Source: Cytophagales bacterium (lineage in GTDB: Bacteria > Bacteroidota > Bacteroidia > Cytophagales > Flammeovirgaceae). From it: a stretch of DNA of 64,000 bases. Below are positions 37,451 through 48,030 of this stretch, piece after piece. The notes beneath the pieces are model-generated. The model ran no database searches. It saw nothing but the letters and a program-made list of their open reading frames with translations, and was not told where the DNA came from. Position 1 is the stretch's first letter. Each line of letters starts with the position of its first letter. The stretch spans positions 496,001 to 560,000 of the forward strand of contig JANWWC010000001.1 of assembly GCA_025056215.1 (NCBI GenBank), read 5' to 3'. The position numbers and the translations under genes are program-made.

Positions 37451-37493
37451 AAAATAAATAGTCCGCACTCTAAATGCAGACTATTTATTTTTT
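37451..37493. terminator. Bidirectional terminator between leuB and the giant surface gene
   Basis: AAAATAAATAGTC (37451-37463) pairs with GACTATTTATTTT (37479-37491), extended inward by GCA/TGC after one mismatch, with a 7-base loop. The A-rich left and T-rich right arms let it work for both convergent genes. Confidence 0.85.
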
Positions 37494-37503
37494 GCTGTTA
37501 ATT

Positions 37504-40500
37504 TTATTTTACGAGCAGCTTTCTCACAAAGGTTTCACCATCCACTTTAATCTGAGCGACATAAATTCCTCGAGATAGATTGTCAGGTAATACGATTGTA
37601 TAAGCACTAATATCCTGGCGCAATTGACCTTGTACTTCAAGCACTTGATTTCCTGTTATATCCATCAAACGAAGGACAAATTCCTTACCGATAGCAAAAC
37701 CAATCATTTCAAGATTAATTTCCTGCCCAGCATCCAAGGTTGTAGGGTATAAGAGCACTGTTTTTTCTGCTCTTCCTTCAAAGACTACACTCACCACTTT
37801 TGAAACTAACGTACTTCCATCAGAAAGGTTCACCACAAGTTTGTAGTAGTTAGTTCCAGCTACTGGACTATTGTCATCTAAAATGTATTGCTGTTGGGAA
37901 CTCGGCGTGAGATTCGCTAAAAGTTCAAAGTTTGCACCATCAGCAGAACGCAATACTACAAAACCTGTAACAGACGCTAGTGTACTTACTTGCCATCTTA
38001 ATTGCACTTTTTCAGACAATACAACGGCTTTAAAATCTAATAAGTCAACAGGCAGAGGATTGTTATTAATATTAGGAGATCCTAAAGTTATAGGCTTAGA
38101 ACTAAATGGAATAGGATGAGCATTAGTAGAAACGCGTTGCAGAGCCTCGTTTACCGTACTGTTACGTTCTATCCACATAGAACCATTCCAGTACATCACT
38201 CTCAACTCTGCACGTTTAGCAACAGTGTTTCCTACATCAGAGAGGCTGTCCCATGTTATTCCTACATTGGCAGTCGCCCCTGTACTAACCCCTTCTACAA
38301 CCCAATATTGAACTTTGCTTACATTGGCAAGTGGATAATTTGCTACAAAACTTGGGTTGATAGTGCTACCAAACACAGTTGTAGGATTCCCATGGAATAG
38401 CTGAGCATTCCAATCGCCTGCAGATGCATTGCTAATTACTACAGGTCCGTAGCGAAAAGCGTTGTAACCTACTCCTACTGGAAAGGTAAAGGTTCCATCA
38501 GCTTCTAAGCCGTACTTATCTACTATGCCGTTGAAATAACTGTTCTTGCTAAACGATGATATAGTTCCACCCGTTGCTGAAGGTCCGAGAATAAATCTAT
38601 CCGTAGAGCTGGTGGTAACTACTCCATCTGTCATGGTGAGCGTTCCGTTTACTTGCACATCTCCACCGGCGGCAATTCCGCGTAATGCATCAGCAGCATT
38701 CACTATGTTCACACCTGTATCAGATGAATTGTTAATGACCATATTACGAAAGACACTTGCTCCTGTAAACTGTCCTACAATACGTTGAGTAGTCGTTCCA
38801 TTTAATGTAACTGTAGAAGTACCTGCAGAGAATGTCGCTATATCGGATTTATAAATATTTCCTCTAGAGATTAGATTAGCATTTAGGGCAAAAGTACCTC
38901 TTCTCATATCCCAATCTCCGTTCACTGTAATATTGCCATTTACATTTAAGGTACCTGTACTATCTTTTCTAAGATTCCCAAAATTGGTAGTACCTGTACC
39001 TGAATAAGTCTGAGTGGTGGGATGATTAAAGAAAGTAGTTTGACCTGTACTTGCCGTAAAAGTACCATTATTTGTCATATTCCGACGAATTGTAAGGTCG
39101 GCATTCGCAGTTACAGTACCGCCACTTATAGTATACTGATTGGCTATATGTACCTTTCTATCGGATGAAATACCTCTTAAAGGATCCGCTGTATTTGCAA
39201 TAGTAATGCCCGCAGCATTATTCATCGTCAGGTTGTAGAAGAAGTCCGAACCACTGAAATCACCATTCAAAATTTGAGGGGTTGTTCCGTTCATTATAAT
39301 AGTTCCAGTTCCTGCGTAAAAGTCAGAAGCATCAGATTTGTATATATTTCCTTTAACCGTAATATTAAAGTTGCCTTCATTAGTAACATTAACAGAGTTT
39401 AAAATTTCCATGTTTTTACATACAGTAATAGAAGTTGAAATTTCTCTCTCGCCTGAACCCGTAAACTTTAGCATTCCTACAAATGGACGAGGCAACAACA
39501 AAAGAGTCTGGTAGTTGGTGTTGCCAGAATATTCTAATCCACCACTTGCTCCAGTACAGCCCGTGTTAGGTAAGAAATCATCATAATATCCTGCTGGCAG
39601 ATCACCACTGAACACTTTTATCATGCCATTTCCCTCTACTACTCCAAGGCGCGTATTAAGCACTCCACTGTTAATTACTAACATAGCACTATCTCCAATT
39701 TCTACGCGGAGTAGCCTTACATTAGATACATTAATATTAACGGTATCGTTAGGAAGAATAACTAGATAAGAACCTCCTGCAGGACCTACACCATTCACAA
39801 CAGCTGGAGAACTTCCTATAGGAGTCCACGTCGAAGAAGCTGTATAGTTACCGCCACTTCCATTGGTCTGGTATTTAGGTACGATATCAGGAATAGCACC
39901 TTTGATGTTCACATTGCTGTTATTTACATTTACACCTGCTAGATACTCACCTGAAATTCCGTCATCATTCGCAGAGGTAAACGTAAAGATGATTTGATTA
40001 GAGCCTTCATTTACAGAAGTAGAGTCGTAGGCCTTATCCCATGTCAAACTTGAATACAAAATACGAGCGGCAGTATAGTTTGCTTCTGTATAAGGCGGTG
40101 TAACACGCACTAAAGTATCTTGATAGAAGAACGTAACAGTAGCATTGAAGTTCGTAAACCCGTTGCCTCGCAAAATCCAGTGATAATTTAAAGCATTTAG
40201 CGTATCCACAATTGAGGGATCGGGCGCTTCAGAATCTTCAGTGATTCCTGCTTGCATTTCATAGGCAGGGCGAACTGTCAATCCTGCGCTATTTGTAGAT
40301 GTAACGTTTACTCGAACAGGTGTATAAAGATTTTGACCTACGGGAAATACAAATGTAGAGGGTCCTGATGGAAATATTTTTCTCACTCCAAAATCTGTAA
40401 AAGAGCTATTAGTTTGTATCATTCGAGTAGCATTAAAGTCATTTACTCCAGTTCCTCCGCTTGCATTTTCAACCGTAGCGCTCACACCTATCACTAAGAA

Positions 40501-43500
40501 ATTTCCACTTATATCAAACACACCATTTTCTAAAACGAGCTTTTTAAGAATGTTAAATACGTAACCTCCTCCGTCCGTAATCAACACCCCATTCAAATTG
40601 TCTACCGTAATTCTATCGATATTAGAAGTTCCAGGATGAGTTCTTTCTAAAAGTTGAAGTTCTGTTCCATTGAAAACAATTCCTCTTCCTGTTGTAGAAG
40701 TATGCGTACCATCGATGATCACTTTTCCTTTTACATTACAAGCATTCGCCCCTGTTGCAATCGTTCCGCTATCTACGAATAAAGTTCCATGAACAGTAAT
40801 ATCTTTAGAGATATTGAGTGTATTAGAATTACCCTTGTAAAGATTATAAAAATTAGTTGTTCCTGTTCCCGAAATCGTCTGAGTAGATGAAGAGTAGAAA
40901 TAGGTTCTTTGTTGATTTACTGAATTCCCATCAGACACAAATGTTCCATTATTCACGAAGTTTCCTTGAATAGCTAAGTTAAAACCATTTGCTTGGAATG
41001 TGGTACCACTGTTCAGAGTTAAATCTCCATTGAGCAATAGAGAGTCTACTCTTATTCTAACTGTAGGATTGTTCGTATTGTTCACCACTATGTTTCTTAA
41101 AGGAATTTTAGAAGTGATACCCATTACTTGTGCTGTGGGAGTATTCGCATTTCCGAACGTAATGGTAGAAGAGGTTCCTACAGAATAAAATTGTGGATCA
41201 AGATAGAGCGCCGATATTGTAGGATTAGTGCCATTTCCTCTCACAATAGTAAACGAACCACCTGTATGCGTAAAACTGCTTCCTGTATTGAGCACTTCAA
41301 AAATTCCGCGCGTCGTAGCATCTGACATTGTATTTCCAAAAGTAGCCGTTCCTCCTGACTGTATGTATTTAAGCGTACCAGTGGGTGTATTGATATCTCT
41401 CCGTACATGCCCGCCGACTGTCAACGTTCCACTTGTAACGACAATTGTAGAATTCCCAGAAGTAGTGTATTGAATAGAACCACTGTCGATATTAACAGTT
41501 CCACCTGCTACACGCAAAAGACCATCAAGAATAATGCCGTTATTCAATCCACTTGTACGCAAAGTTCCTTGTTGTACTACGATTCCAGCACTTCCAGCAA
41601 TCGTGTTGGGGACTCCTCCAGAGTTAATGTTTAAATTCAAAGAGGAATGATTCATCACGAACTTGCCATTCTGCATAACAAGAGGTTTTATTGTTCCATT
41701 AGCAGCGCCTAGCAAGTTGAAGTTCATGTTAGCTGTAAATGTAGAAGTAGTATCACTTCCTTTGTTTACTACTAATCGATATAAATCTGGTGTAGCAGTA
41801 GTATCCGACCACATAGTAGTGTTGCTTGCACCCGCAACTTCCAAAACTACATTATTATCTGTAGGAGAATTCCCACCAAACAAATCAAATGATTGAAATC
41901 TTCTCAAATTCAAATTTCCGTGCACTATTAATTTATGTAGAAGAGAGTTTGGAACGTTGTTAGCAACATCGACAATAACGTTCGTAGCTGGCAATGGAGT
42001 AGCAGGTCCCACCGTTAGGTTACCGTAGATGGTAAGTGTAGATGCTGAATCAGTAGAAAACCGCAGAACACCTGTTTGTTCATTTCCTACAATCATATTT
42101 CCTTCTACAGTAAGATTTCTTTTGAGAAGCAAAGAACCTCCCCAATTTAAGTAAACGTCACCTTTCACTACTACATCAATCGGGAACTTCGCCATGCGAG
42201 TAATAGGAACTACATCTGTCTCAAAACGAACTGTAGGATATACACTTATATTGCTAGGCAGTGTAACCGTATCATTTCTAAGGACATAAAAATCATATAC
42301 ATGAGCTCCATAGTTAGGATGAGTATTGTACTCAGCTACGTCTGTATTAGCTAAACTTGGATTTCCTGATGTTCCATACCGCAAATCAATTTGGCTATAA
42401 TTATTTTCTGTGCCTGTAAAGAAACCAAGCCTAGAAGCATTTAATACTGCGTTATTTTCAAGCCTCAACCTTGGTCCCCAACCTCCATTCGAACGAATGA
42501 GCACTTCAGCACAATTTGCAGTATAGCCATTTATCATTACCCAGTGATCATCTTGTCCCCCACTCCATGTATCACAAGCGGATGGGTCATTATTTTGATG
42601 CCCGAATCCTATTACCACAATATCTCCTGCCTGCGGAATAGAGCCTGCCGCTGCTCCGATATGATTATTACTAAACGTCCAATGGTTAGGGTTGTTCCAA
42701 TTAAGGTGGTTCAATCCTGATGGACAAACAGCTCGACTATAATACACCTTGATGGTACCTGCAAACTTAGGAGGTCTCGCGGCAGTAAAATAACTATTAG
42801 AAAGCGATATTCCTCCAGAGCCATCATTGTCCCAGTAAATTTTTGATGAAGTCACATAGCCATCACCGGGAGTAGAGCCACTATTTATCACGCGCACATT
42901 GTTCATCACCCATCCTGGAACATATTGAGTAGAAGGATTATCACCTGTAGGCACATCGCTTGAAGCATAATCTGCTTCCATATAAACATATGGGTTCACG
43001 CTAAAATCAGATACTCTAATTCTCCAATAATATGTAAGAGCACTATTCGCAACGGATTGGTTTAGCAAAGGAAGTTCCATATCTACAGGATTCACCTGAA
43101 TGTAGCCATCATCAGTAGTAGCTGCGTAGTCAATTTTAAGAGGGGTATATCTCGTTACACCATTTGCATTCGTACCGATAGGGAAAAACCTCGAAACGAG
43201 CACACTTGCTGGGCAATACATTTCAAGACCCCCGTCAGAAACATTTCCAGCAGTCATGATCATTTTCGATGTACTGTAACCGCTTCCAGCGATAGAGGCA
43301 CCACTTCCCTGCAAGCGAAGTTTATAAATTCCAATGTTAAACACTCCGTTTGTCAAAGAAAGCGTGCCTAAGATATTTAAATTATTATTAGTAAGAGTCA
43401 CTCCACTCGCATTATTAATTTGTAAATTATATACTTGAGCATTGAGAGAACGAGAAAAAATAGTTTGAGAACTTGTTCTTCTCATAGCAAGTAGCCCTGT

Positions 43501-46500
43501 TGAGGTAGAGCGCCCCACAACAGTAGTAATATCAAGAGTGGAATCTAATCTAATGCGCTGATTCGTATAATCAAAAATTCCATTCGTAACTATCAATGCC
43601 CCTCGAACTCTCACAGAAGTATCCTTTGCACTGTTGAGAATTAGTAAATCATCGGTAGCATTATTTTTATTCAATACCAAATTATAAAACACCACAGAAT
43701 CTGTTCTATTATTCATGTCCAACACACTGGTACCGCTCCCTAAGAAAGTTAAAGTGCCTGTACCCGCTTCATAACGAGAACCCGCTTGTATAGTAAGGTC
43801 TCCATAAACATTTACATTGTACCCTTTAGTGTCAAAAATACAGGTTTGCATGCCAGGGGTAGAAGGACTCTGAATAACAAAATCGTTTAACACTGTTAAG
43901 GTAGGATTTGCTATTGTATAGATGTAGGGATGATCATCACCTGCAGACCCGCTATCAAGCCATATCTGATTACTAGCAGTTGCAGAAGTTCTACGCACTA
44001 CAAAATTATAGAAGGGAGCCCTTGATGTAACTTTGGGAGTATTCGTACTGTTGCTCACTAAATACACTGTTCCACCTGTTACGTTATAAAAACCAGGACC
44101 AGAGTTAATGAATATTGATCCTCGGCGATAAGTCGTTCCATTACTTGCAAACACATAAAGCTCCCCACCTGTCATTGTAAATGTATTGTTGGGATAAATT
44201 AAGGAGAATAAATAATAACTAAGATTACTCGAACCATTTCCTACATTTACCACTCCACCTGTTTGTACATACCCTCCAATATCATTAGTTTCAATTACGG
44301 ACGTACGGACTTGCCACGTATTTAAAGTACCTCCGTTCACTTCTATCAAGCCAGCATCTCGAAGAACAATACCATGAGGGACAAATATATTAGCTGTTCC
44401 GGCAGTTATTTTAAATACTCCGTACGGCACAAGAGCATTTGAGCCACTTATCCCCACATGTCCGCCATTTACCCATATTCTAGCGCCTTCCGAAATGTTG
44501 TAATTCCCATTAATAGTAAGCATAGGAACTCGCACATTGTTGTTCAGCCTTACAGTACCGCGAACTAACCCCAAAGCATTTGTAACTTGATTAGGGTTCA
44601 ACTGTGCTTGGTCGGGATGATATATATTAGCAAATCCGAGCAAATGAAAGTTATTTGTATCAGAGGCAAAAATATCGAGAATGTAACTGTAATCAGTTCC
44701 TTTATCTATTTCTATTCTATAAAATACGCACTTACCATTACAAGTAAGGGTTTGGTCGGCATTATTTCGGTAGAAATTTACATCCACAATTCCGTCTGTT
44801 GCTTCTGCATTATAATAAGATGTAATTGCTGGTTCAGTGCGATTTGTAAAACGAACTTCGCTGTTGTTTGTAAAATTACCGTACAAACTGAATTCATGCC
44901 TTGCATTTCCCGTACCTACGCGAATATATCCTATATTTGAACCCCCATCGTTCTCTACTATTACATCGCCATACACAATAAGCGTATCGTTTACGGTAGA
45001 TGTGTTATTATTAAACCTAAAAATGCCGCGCCGAATGGTGAAGTTTCCATTAAGAGTAATGTGAGATAAAAGTGTAACTGTATCAGTAGAAGACGGTAGG
45101 CGGACTAACATATGATTGAAGACTCGCTTTTTATCAAGCCGTATGTTAGCTGCTTGCAATTCGACAGTTCCTCCTACTCCAGCAGAAGCAAATCCATTCA
45201 ACCCTGTAATGTTTCCATTAGGAAAATTTTCGACAATATTTCCCCCTACATTTGTACCAGAAATTCGAATAATACCATTTCCATTGATTACATTAAAATT
45301 ATGACCCCGAGAGGAGCCTACGTCCAAGCGCCCGTAAACAGTTAAAGACGTAATATTGATAGAATCAGAACCTGTATTCGGAATTGTAACTGTCTTTCCA
45401 GGCATTATCACCACATCATCCATCGGACCTGGAATCTGATTGGAAGGATTGATATACAAAGGAGTAACTGCTCCATCCAAAGTCCATGTGAGTGGATTAT
45501 TCCAATTGCCAGATGTGTAGCTATACCACGTTTTTCCTTTTTTTATTCCCAATGTGTATTGTCCATTCAGTAGTTGACTATTGGTAAGTGTAAAAGTTAC
45601 GCGGTTGGTATCTGTAAGAACTGCCGAAACACCTGTTACAACAGAGAAGGAACCCGATGTTCCAGGGCGATATAAAAGTGCATAATCTGCCGCTGTTCTT
45701 CCTCCAGCATTATTATTTCCTAAACCTGCATCGTTCGTACCAAAAGAAATTATTGCTCCAACAGTTCCTACTTTGTTAATAGTCCATATACGAGTCCAAC
45801 GTTTATAGTTTGCGTCGGCTAAGTCACTCGATACAACGTCATGAGAAGCATTATTACTTACTGCATATACTTCTTCACCTGGATCAAGAGTATTACCTGA
45901 AGTTTGATTTGCATAGAGATACAATCCGCCTGAAATATTTCTAGCTGAAGTATCTAAATTGTAATGGGCATTTCTGAAAAGAATAGCATCCTGACCTTGT
46001 AAGTTAATGCGATACTTTTTCCACAAATAAGTGAGCACCTGAAGTCTTTGTTTTGAGGTAAGATACGAGTTATATATAATCACTTCTCCAATAAATCCTT
46101 TAAAAGAGCGAGCAAAAGTAGGCGCATTTGTTTCATCGCAGCCAATAATATCAAAACTCGTCATCAATAGGGAGTCTGTAGAATTAAGATTAGTAGGAGT
46201 AATTGTAACATAGCTTCCGCCGTTAAACGAAAACTCATTTGTGTTATCGGGTCTCCGATACAACTCGACAATACCCGCATTCGTGCCAATGGTCCAAGTT
46301 CCTACAGCATGATTGCTACCCGCTCCTCCAATACTTCTCCAAAACAATCCACTTTGCCACAGTCCGAATTTCGTTCTTAAGCTTGGCTGACTTTTTTGCG
46401 TACCCAAGAAAAACCCTCTATCACCTACCGGAGTAGAGTCTGATTTCAGAACCAAAATAGCCGAGAAAGCTCCAGGATAATTCATCGGAGCATTGCGGCG

Positions 46501-46803
46501 AATATGTTTTCCTAAAGAAGGACCTGTAACAAAACGCAGCACTGGTTGATTGTTAAAAGCGCTGTGGGACAACACTCTAACAGGCCGAGCGTCTGCATTC
46601 ACAGGGGTATACGTGGCAGAAACTCCACTTTGTTCTGCCCATGCTGAAACAGAGTCTCCTACTAACGTTAAACCTGCATCAGCGCGCAGCCATTGCCTTA
46701 AAGCTGATGTACCATCTGTGGTTCCCACACCTCCTGGACCAGTTTGAGCGCACAAGCTCCAATAGCCTAACATTAACCCAAAAGATAAGTATAAACGTTT
46801 CAT
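37504..46803 (-). CDS. Giant T9SS-secreted surface protein (3099 residues)
   Basis: A very large surface protein. The signal peptide (MKRLYLSFGLMLGYWSLCAQ) is followed by a concanavalin/LamG-like domain (about 25-275). Three stretches built around a Trp-rich SGNWNNPLTW-like motif lie near 429, 1364 and 2320, each opening a long beta-helix-like array of NGN/ITVNGT repeats (LNGNFTI, VEGNMIV, VNGDWDM). A fibronectin-III-like domain is near 2920-3000, and a type A T9SS sorting domain (YPTTLDAGQ to VRKLLVK) covers the last 80 residues. The likely role is adhesion or surface coating; no enzyme motif is seen. I chose the ATG at 46803, not 46857, because it opens directly onto the signal peptide and a near-perfect promoter lies between the two ATGs. 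Confidence 0.88.
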   Translation of the reverse strand: MKRLYLSFGLMLGYWSLCAQTGPGGVGTTDGTSALRQWLRADAGLTLVGDSVSAWAEQSGVSATYTPVNADARPVRVLSHSAFNNQPVLRFVTGPSLGKHIRRNAPMNYPGAFSAILVLKSDSTPVGDRGFFLGTQKSQPSLRTKFGLWQSGLFWRSIGGAGSNHAVGTWTIGTNAGIVELYRRPDNTNEFSFNGGSYVTITPTNLNSTDSLLMTSFDIIGCDETNAPTFARSFKGFIGEVIIYNSYLTSKQRLQVLTYLWKKYRINLQGQDAILFRNAHYNLDTSARNISGGLYLYANQTSGNTLDPGEEVYAVSNNASHDVVSSDLADANYKRWTRIWTINKVGTVGAIISFGTNDAGLGNNNAGGRTAADYALLYRPGTSGSFSVVTGVSAVLTDTNRVTFTLTNSQLLNGQYTLGIKKGKTWYSYTSGNWNNPLTWTLDGAVTPLYINPSNQIPGPMDDVVIMPGKTVTIPNTGSDSINITSLTVYGRLDVGSSRGHNFNVINGNGIIRISGTNVGGNIVENFPNGNITGLNGFASAGVGGTVELQAANIRLDKKRVFNHMLVRLPSSTDTVTLLSHITLNGNFTIRRGIFRFNNNTSTVNDTLIVYGDVIVENDGGSNIGYIRVGTGNARHEFSLYGNFTNNSEVRFTNRTEPAITSYYNAEATDGIVDVNFYRNNADQTLTCNGKCVFYRIEIDKGTDYSYILDIFASDTNNFHLLGFANIYHPDQAQLNPNQVTNALGLVRGTVRLNNNVRVPMLTINGNYNISEGARIWVNGGHVGISGSNALVPYGVFKITAGTANIFVPHGIVLRDAGLIEVNGGTLNTWQVRTSVIETNDIGGYVQTGGVVNVGNGSSNLSYYLFSLIYPNNTFTMTGGELYVFASNGTTYRRGSIFINSGPGFYNVTGGTVYLVSNSTNTPKVTSRAPFYNFVVRRTSATASNQIWLDSGSAGDDHPYIYTIANPTLTVLNDFVIQSPSTPGMQTCIFDTKGYNVNVYGDLTIQAGSRYEAGTGTLTFLGSGTSVLDMNNRTDSVVFYNLVLNKNNATDDLLILNSAKDTSVRVRGALIVTNGIFDYTNQRIRLDSTLDITTVVGRSTSTGLLAMRRTSSQTIFSRSLNAQVYNLQINNASGVTLTNNNLNILGTLSLTNGVFNIGIYKLRLQGSGASIAGSGYSTSKMIMTAGNVSDGGLEMYCPASVLVSRFFPIGTNANGVTRYTPLKIDYAATTDDGYIQVNPVDMELPLLNQSVANSALTYYWRIRVSDFSVNPYVYMEADYASSDVPTGDNPSTQYVPGWVMNNVRVINSGSTPGDGYVTSSKIYWDNDGSGGISLSNSYFTAARPPKFAGTIKVYYSRAVCPSGLNHLNWNNPNHWTFSNNHIGAAAGSIPQAGDIVVIGFGHQNNDPSACDTWSGGQDDHWVMINGYTANCAEVLIRSNGGWGPRLRLENNAVLNASRLGFFTGTENNYSQIDLRYGTSGNPSLANTDVAEYNTHPNYGAHVYDFYVLRNDTVTLPSNISVYPTVRFETDVVPITRMAKFPIDVVVKGDVYLNWGGSLLLKRNLTVEGNMIVGNEQTGVLRFSTDSASTLTIYGNLTVGPATPLPATNVIVDVANNVPNSLLHKLIVHGNLNLRRFQSFDLFGGNSPTDNNVVLEVAGASNTTMWSDTTATPDLYRLVVNKGSDTTSTFTANMNFNLLGAANGTIKPLVMQNGKFVMNHSSLNLNINSGGVPNTIAGSAGIVVQQGTLRTSGLNNGIILDGLLRVAGGTVNIDSGSIQYTTSGNSTIVVTSGTLTVGGHVRRDINTPTGTLKYIQSGGTATFGNTMSDATTRGIFEVLNTGSSFTHTGGSFTIVRGNGTNPTISALYLDPQFYSVGTSSTITFGNANTPTAQVMGITSKIPLRNIVVNNTNNPTVRIRVDSLLLNGDLTLNSGTTFQANGFNLAIQGNFVNNGTFVSDGNSVNQQRTYFYSSSTQTISGTGTTNFYNLYKGNSNTLNISKDITVHGTLFVDSGTIATGANACNVKGKVIIDGTHTSTTGRGIVFNGTELQLLERTHPGTSNIDRITVDNLNGVLITDGGGYVFNILKKLVLENGVFDISGNFLVIGVSATVENASGGTGVNDFNATRMIQTNSSFTDFGVRKIFPSGPSTFVFPVGQNLYTPVRVNVTSTNSAGLTVRPAYEMQAGITEDSEAPDPSIVDTLNALNYHWILRGNGFTNFNATVTFFYQDTLVRVTPPYTEANYTAARILYSSLTWDKAYDSTSVNEGSNQIIFTFTSANDDGISGEYLAGVNVNNSNVNIKGAIPDIVPKYQTNGSGGNYTASSTWTPIGSSPAVVNGVGPAGGSYLVILPNDTVNINVSNVRLLRVEIGDSAMLVINSGVLNTRLGVVEGNGMIKVFSGDLPAGYYDDFLPNTGCTGASGGLEYSGNTNYQTLLLLPRPFVGMLKFTGSGEREISTSITVCKNMEILNSVNVTNEGNFNITVKGNIYKSDASDFYAGTGTIIMNGTTPQILNGDFSGSDFFYNLTMNNAAGITIANTADPLRGISSDRKVHIANQYTISGGTVTANADLTIRRNMTNNGTFTASTGQTTFFNHPTTQTYSGTGTTNFGNLRKDSTGTLNVNGNITVNGDWDMRRGTFALNANLISRGNIYKSDIATFSAGTSTVTLNGTTTQRIVGQFTGASVFRNMVINNSSDTGVNIVNAADALRGIAAGGDVQVNGTLTMTDGVVTTSSTDRFILGPSATGGTISSFSKNSYFNGIVDKYGLEADGTFTFPVGVGYNAFRYGPVVISNASAGDWNAQLFHGNPTTVFGSTINPSFVANYPLANVSKVQYWVVEGVSTGATANVGITWDSLSDVGNTVAKRAELRVMYWNGSMWIERNSTVNEALQRVSTNAHPIPFSSKPITLGSPNINNNPLPVDLLDFKAVVLSEKVQLRWQVSTLASVTGFVVLRSADGANFELLANLTPSSQQQYILDDNSPVAGTNYYKLVVNLSDGSTLVSKVVSVVFEGRAEKTVLLYPTTLDAGQEINLEMIGFAIGKEFVLRLMDITGNQVLEVQGQLRQDISAYTIVLPDNLSRGIYVAQIKVDGETFVRKLLVK

Positions 46804-46830
46804 CGATACTGACAGATTTTGATTTCTAAA

Positions 46831-46862
46831 CAAAGCTAAAAAATTATTTCTTTTCATACAAA
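46831..46862 (-). promoter_or_regulatory. Consensus promoter of the giant surface gene
   Basis: On the minus strand TTTG (46862-46859), a 20-base spacer and TAGCTTTG (46838-46831) match the -33/-7 consensus. Transcription would start near 46824, about 21 bases before the ATG at 46803. Confidence 0.65.
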
Positions 46863-47047
46863 TAATTTAAGTAAGTTAAATTATCATTAGAGTAATTTTT
46901 CAATATTCCATTCCAAATATTACAGGATCTTAATTTAAACCTTTATTTTGAATCAAACTTATAAAACGGGTAAAATTGTAAAAAGTTAAGATTTCTTTAT
47001 CGTTTAGCTTGTTTTCTTATATTAAAAAATATTTTTCTACATAAAAA

Positions 47048-47800
47048 CTACTTACGTAATTTTTTTACTATATTATCAATTAAAATGGCAGTAGCAACGC
47101 TCACATTAAGAGATTCAGCATTTCCTAATCTGGGAATACTTATTTTTGCATCAAGAATCTCTTCAACTTCTGGAGAAATTCCATTAGATTCATTGCCCAT
47201 AATAAGGATACCGCTTTCAGGTATTTTTATATCATAAATTGATGCTTCATCAGTATACGCCCCCCATTTAGGAAACATCGGCAATCTTTCTAAATATTGT
47301 CTAAGTGAACAATAATACAATTTTACTCTTGTAAAAGAACCCATTGAAGATGCTATCACTTTAGGATTATAACAATCCACTGTGCTAAAAGAACAAACAA
47401 TCTTCTGGATGTTATACCAATCTGCAATTCTTATTATTGCACCTAAATTACCTGGATCTCTTACGTTATCAAGCGCCAAAATCCATTCGTTTTCTTGGGG
47501 ATACAACAGCGAATTTTCAGGTATTTTGACAACTGCTAAAGCTGCATCATTCGTTTGTAGCGTTCCCATCTCTTCCAAATCATCTGCATAACAAAGGTAT
47601 TTTTCTATTGACAAACTCAATAAGAACGGATAAATCGCAGAAAACTTCTCTGTGTAACAAATAAATTGTATCTCAAAATTTTTTGAATGAAGTAGTTCTC
47701 CTACGTTTTTTAGACCTTCTACTAAAAAACAACCGTACGCATTTCTGTATTTTTTTTCGCCTAAAGAGCGAACGTATTTTTTGAGAGCACGACTCAACAT
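47048..47800 (-). CDS. TrmH/SpoU-family RNA 2'-O-methyltransferase
   Basis: Transfers a methyl group from S-adenosylmethionine to a ribose 2'-OH of rRNA or tRNA. The 250 residues hold an N-terminal SpoU substrate-binding domain (GCFLVEGLKNVGELL) and a trefoil-knot SPOUT domain with motif 1 LALDNVRDPGNLGAIIRIA, motif 2 IMGNESNGIS and motif 3 IPRLGNAESLNVSVATAI. The knot motifs are complete, so it should be active. The target nucleotide cannot be told from the sequence. It lies downstream of tRNA-Val and mtaB on the same strand. Confidence 0.92.
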   Translation of the reverse strand: MLSRALKKYVRSLGEKKYRNAYGCFLVEGLKNVGELLHSKNFEIQFICYTEKFSAIYPFLLSLSIEKYLCYADDLEEMGTLQTNDAALAVVKIPENSLLYPQENEWILALDNVRDPGNLGAIIRIADWYNIQKIVCSFSTVDCYNPKVIASSMGSFTRVKLYYCSLRQYLERLPMFPKWGAYTDEASIYDIKIPESGILIMGNESNGISPEVEEILDAKISIPRLGNAESLNVSVATAILIDNIVKKLRK

Positions 47801-47927
47801 AAGAACGATTAATCGACAAAAAGCAAAGTAACTAAAGCTAATAACAGGTAGTTGGAAAGGAATAGGAGGTCTTGGAACTTATTAGCTAACTACGGAGGAA
47901 TTCACAAGAATGTTTCAAAATAAGTTG

Positions 47928-48002
47928 TGAGATGTAAGGGACTCGAACCCCTGACCCCCGCCCTGTCAAGGCGATGCTCTGAACCATCTGAGCTAACATC
48001 TC
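47928..48002 (-). tRNA. tRNA-Val (anticodon GAC)
   Basis: A 75-base cloverleaf on the minus strand: acceptor stem GAGATGT/ACATCTC (7 perfect pairs), TA at 8-9, D arm GCTC...GAGC, anticodon stem TCGCC/GGCGG with loop TTGACAG (anticodon GAC), T arm with GGTTCGAGTCC, discriminator A. CCA is not encoded. It begins 28 bases after the mtaB stop, and only a 7/8 -7-like box (TAATATTG) is seen, so it may be processed from an mtaB transcript. Confidence 0.93.
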
Positions 48003-48030
48003 TAAAAGACAGTTCAATATTACAAATTTC

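Noticed and set aside
44587-44940. 117-codon plus-strand frame inside the giant surface gene
   Set aside because: Antisense shadow of a repeat-rich coding region; no start signal or recognisable protein features.
37504-46803. Repeated short sequences suggestive of a CRISPR array or minisatellite
   Set aside because: The repeats are imperfect, in frame and protein-level (INGN/VNGT), without constant spacers; they belong to the surface protein.
47928-48002. tRNA-Asp reading of the minus-strand tRNA
   Set aside because: The plus strand shows GTC, but the gene is on the minus strand, where the loop reads TTGACAG, so the anticodon is GAC (Val).
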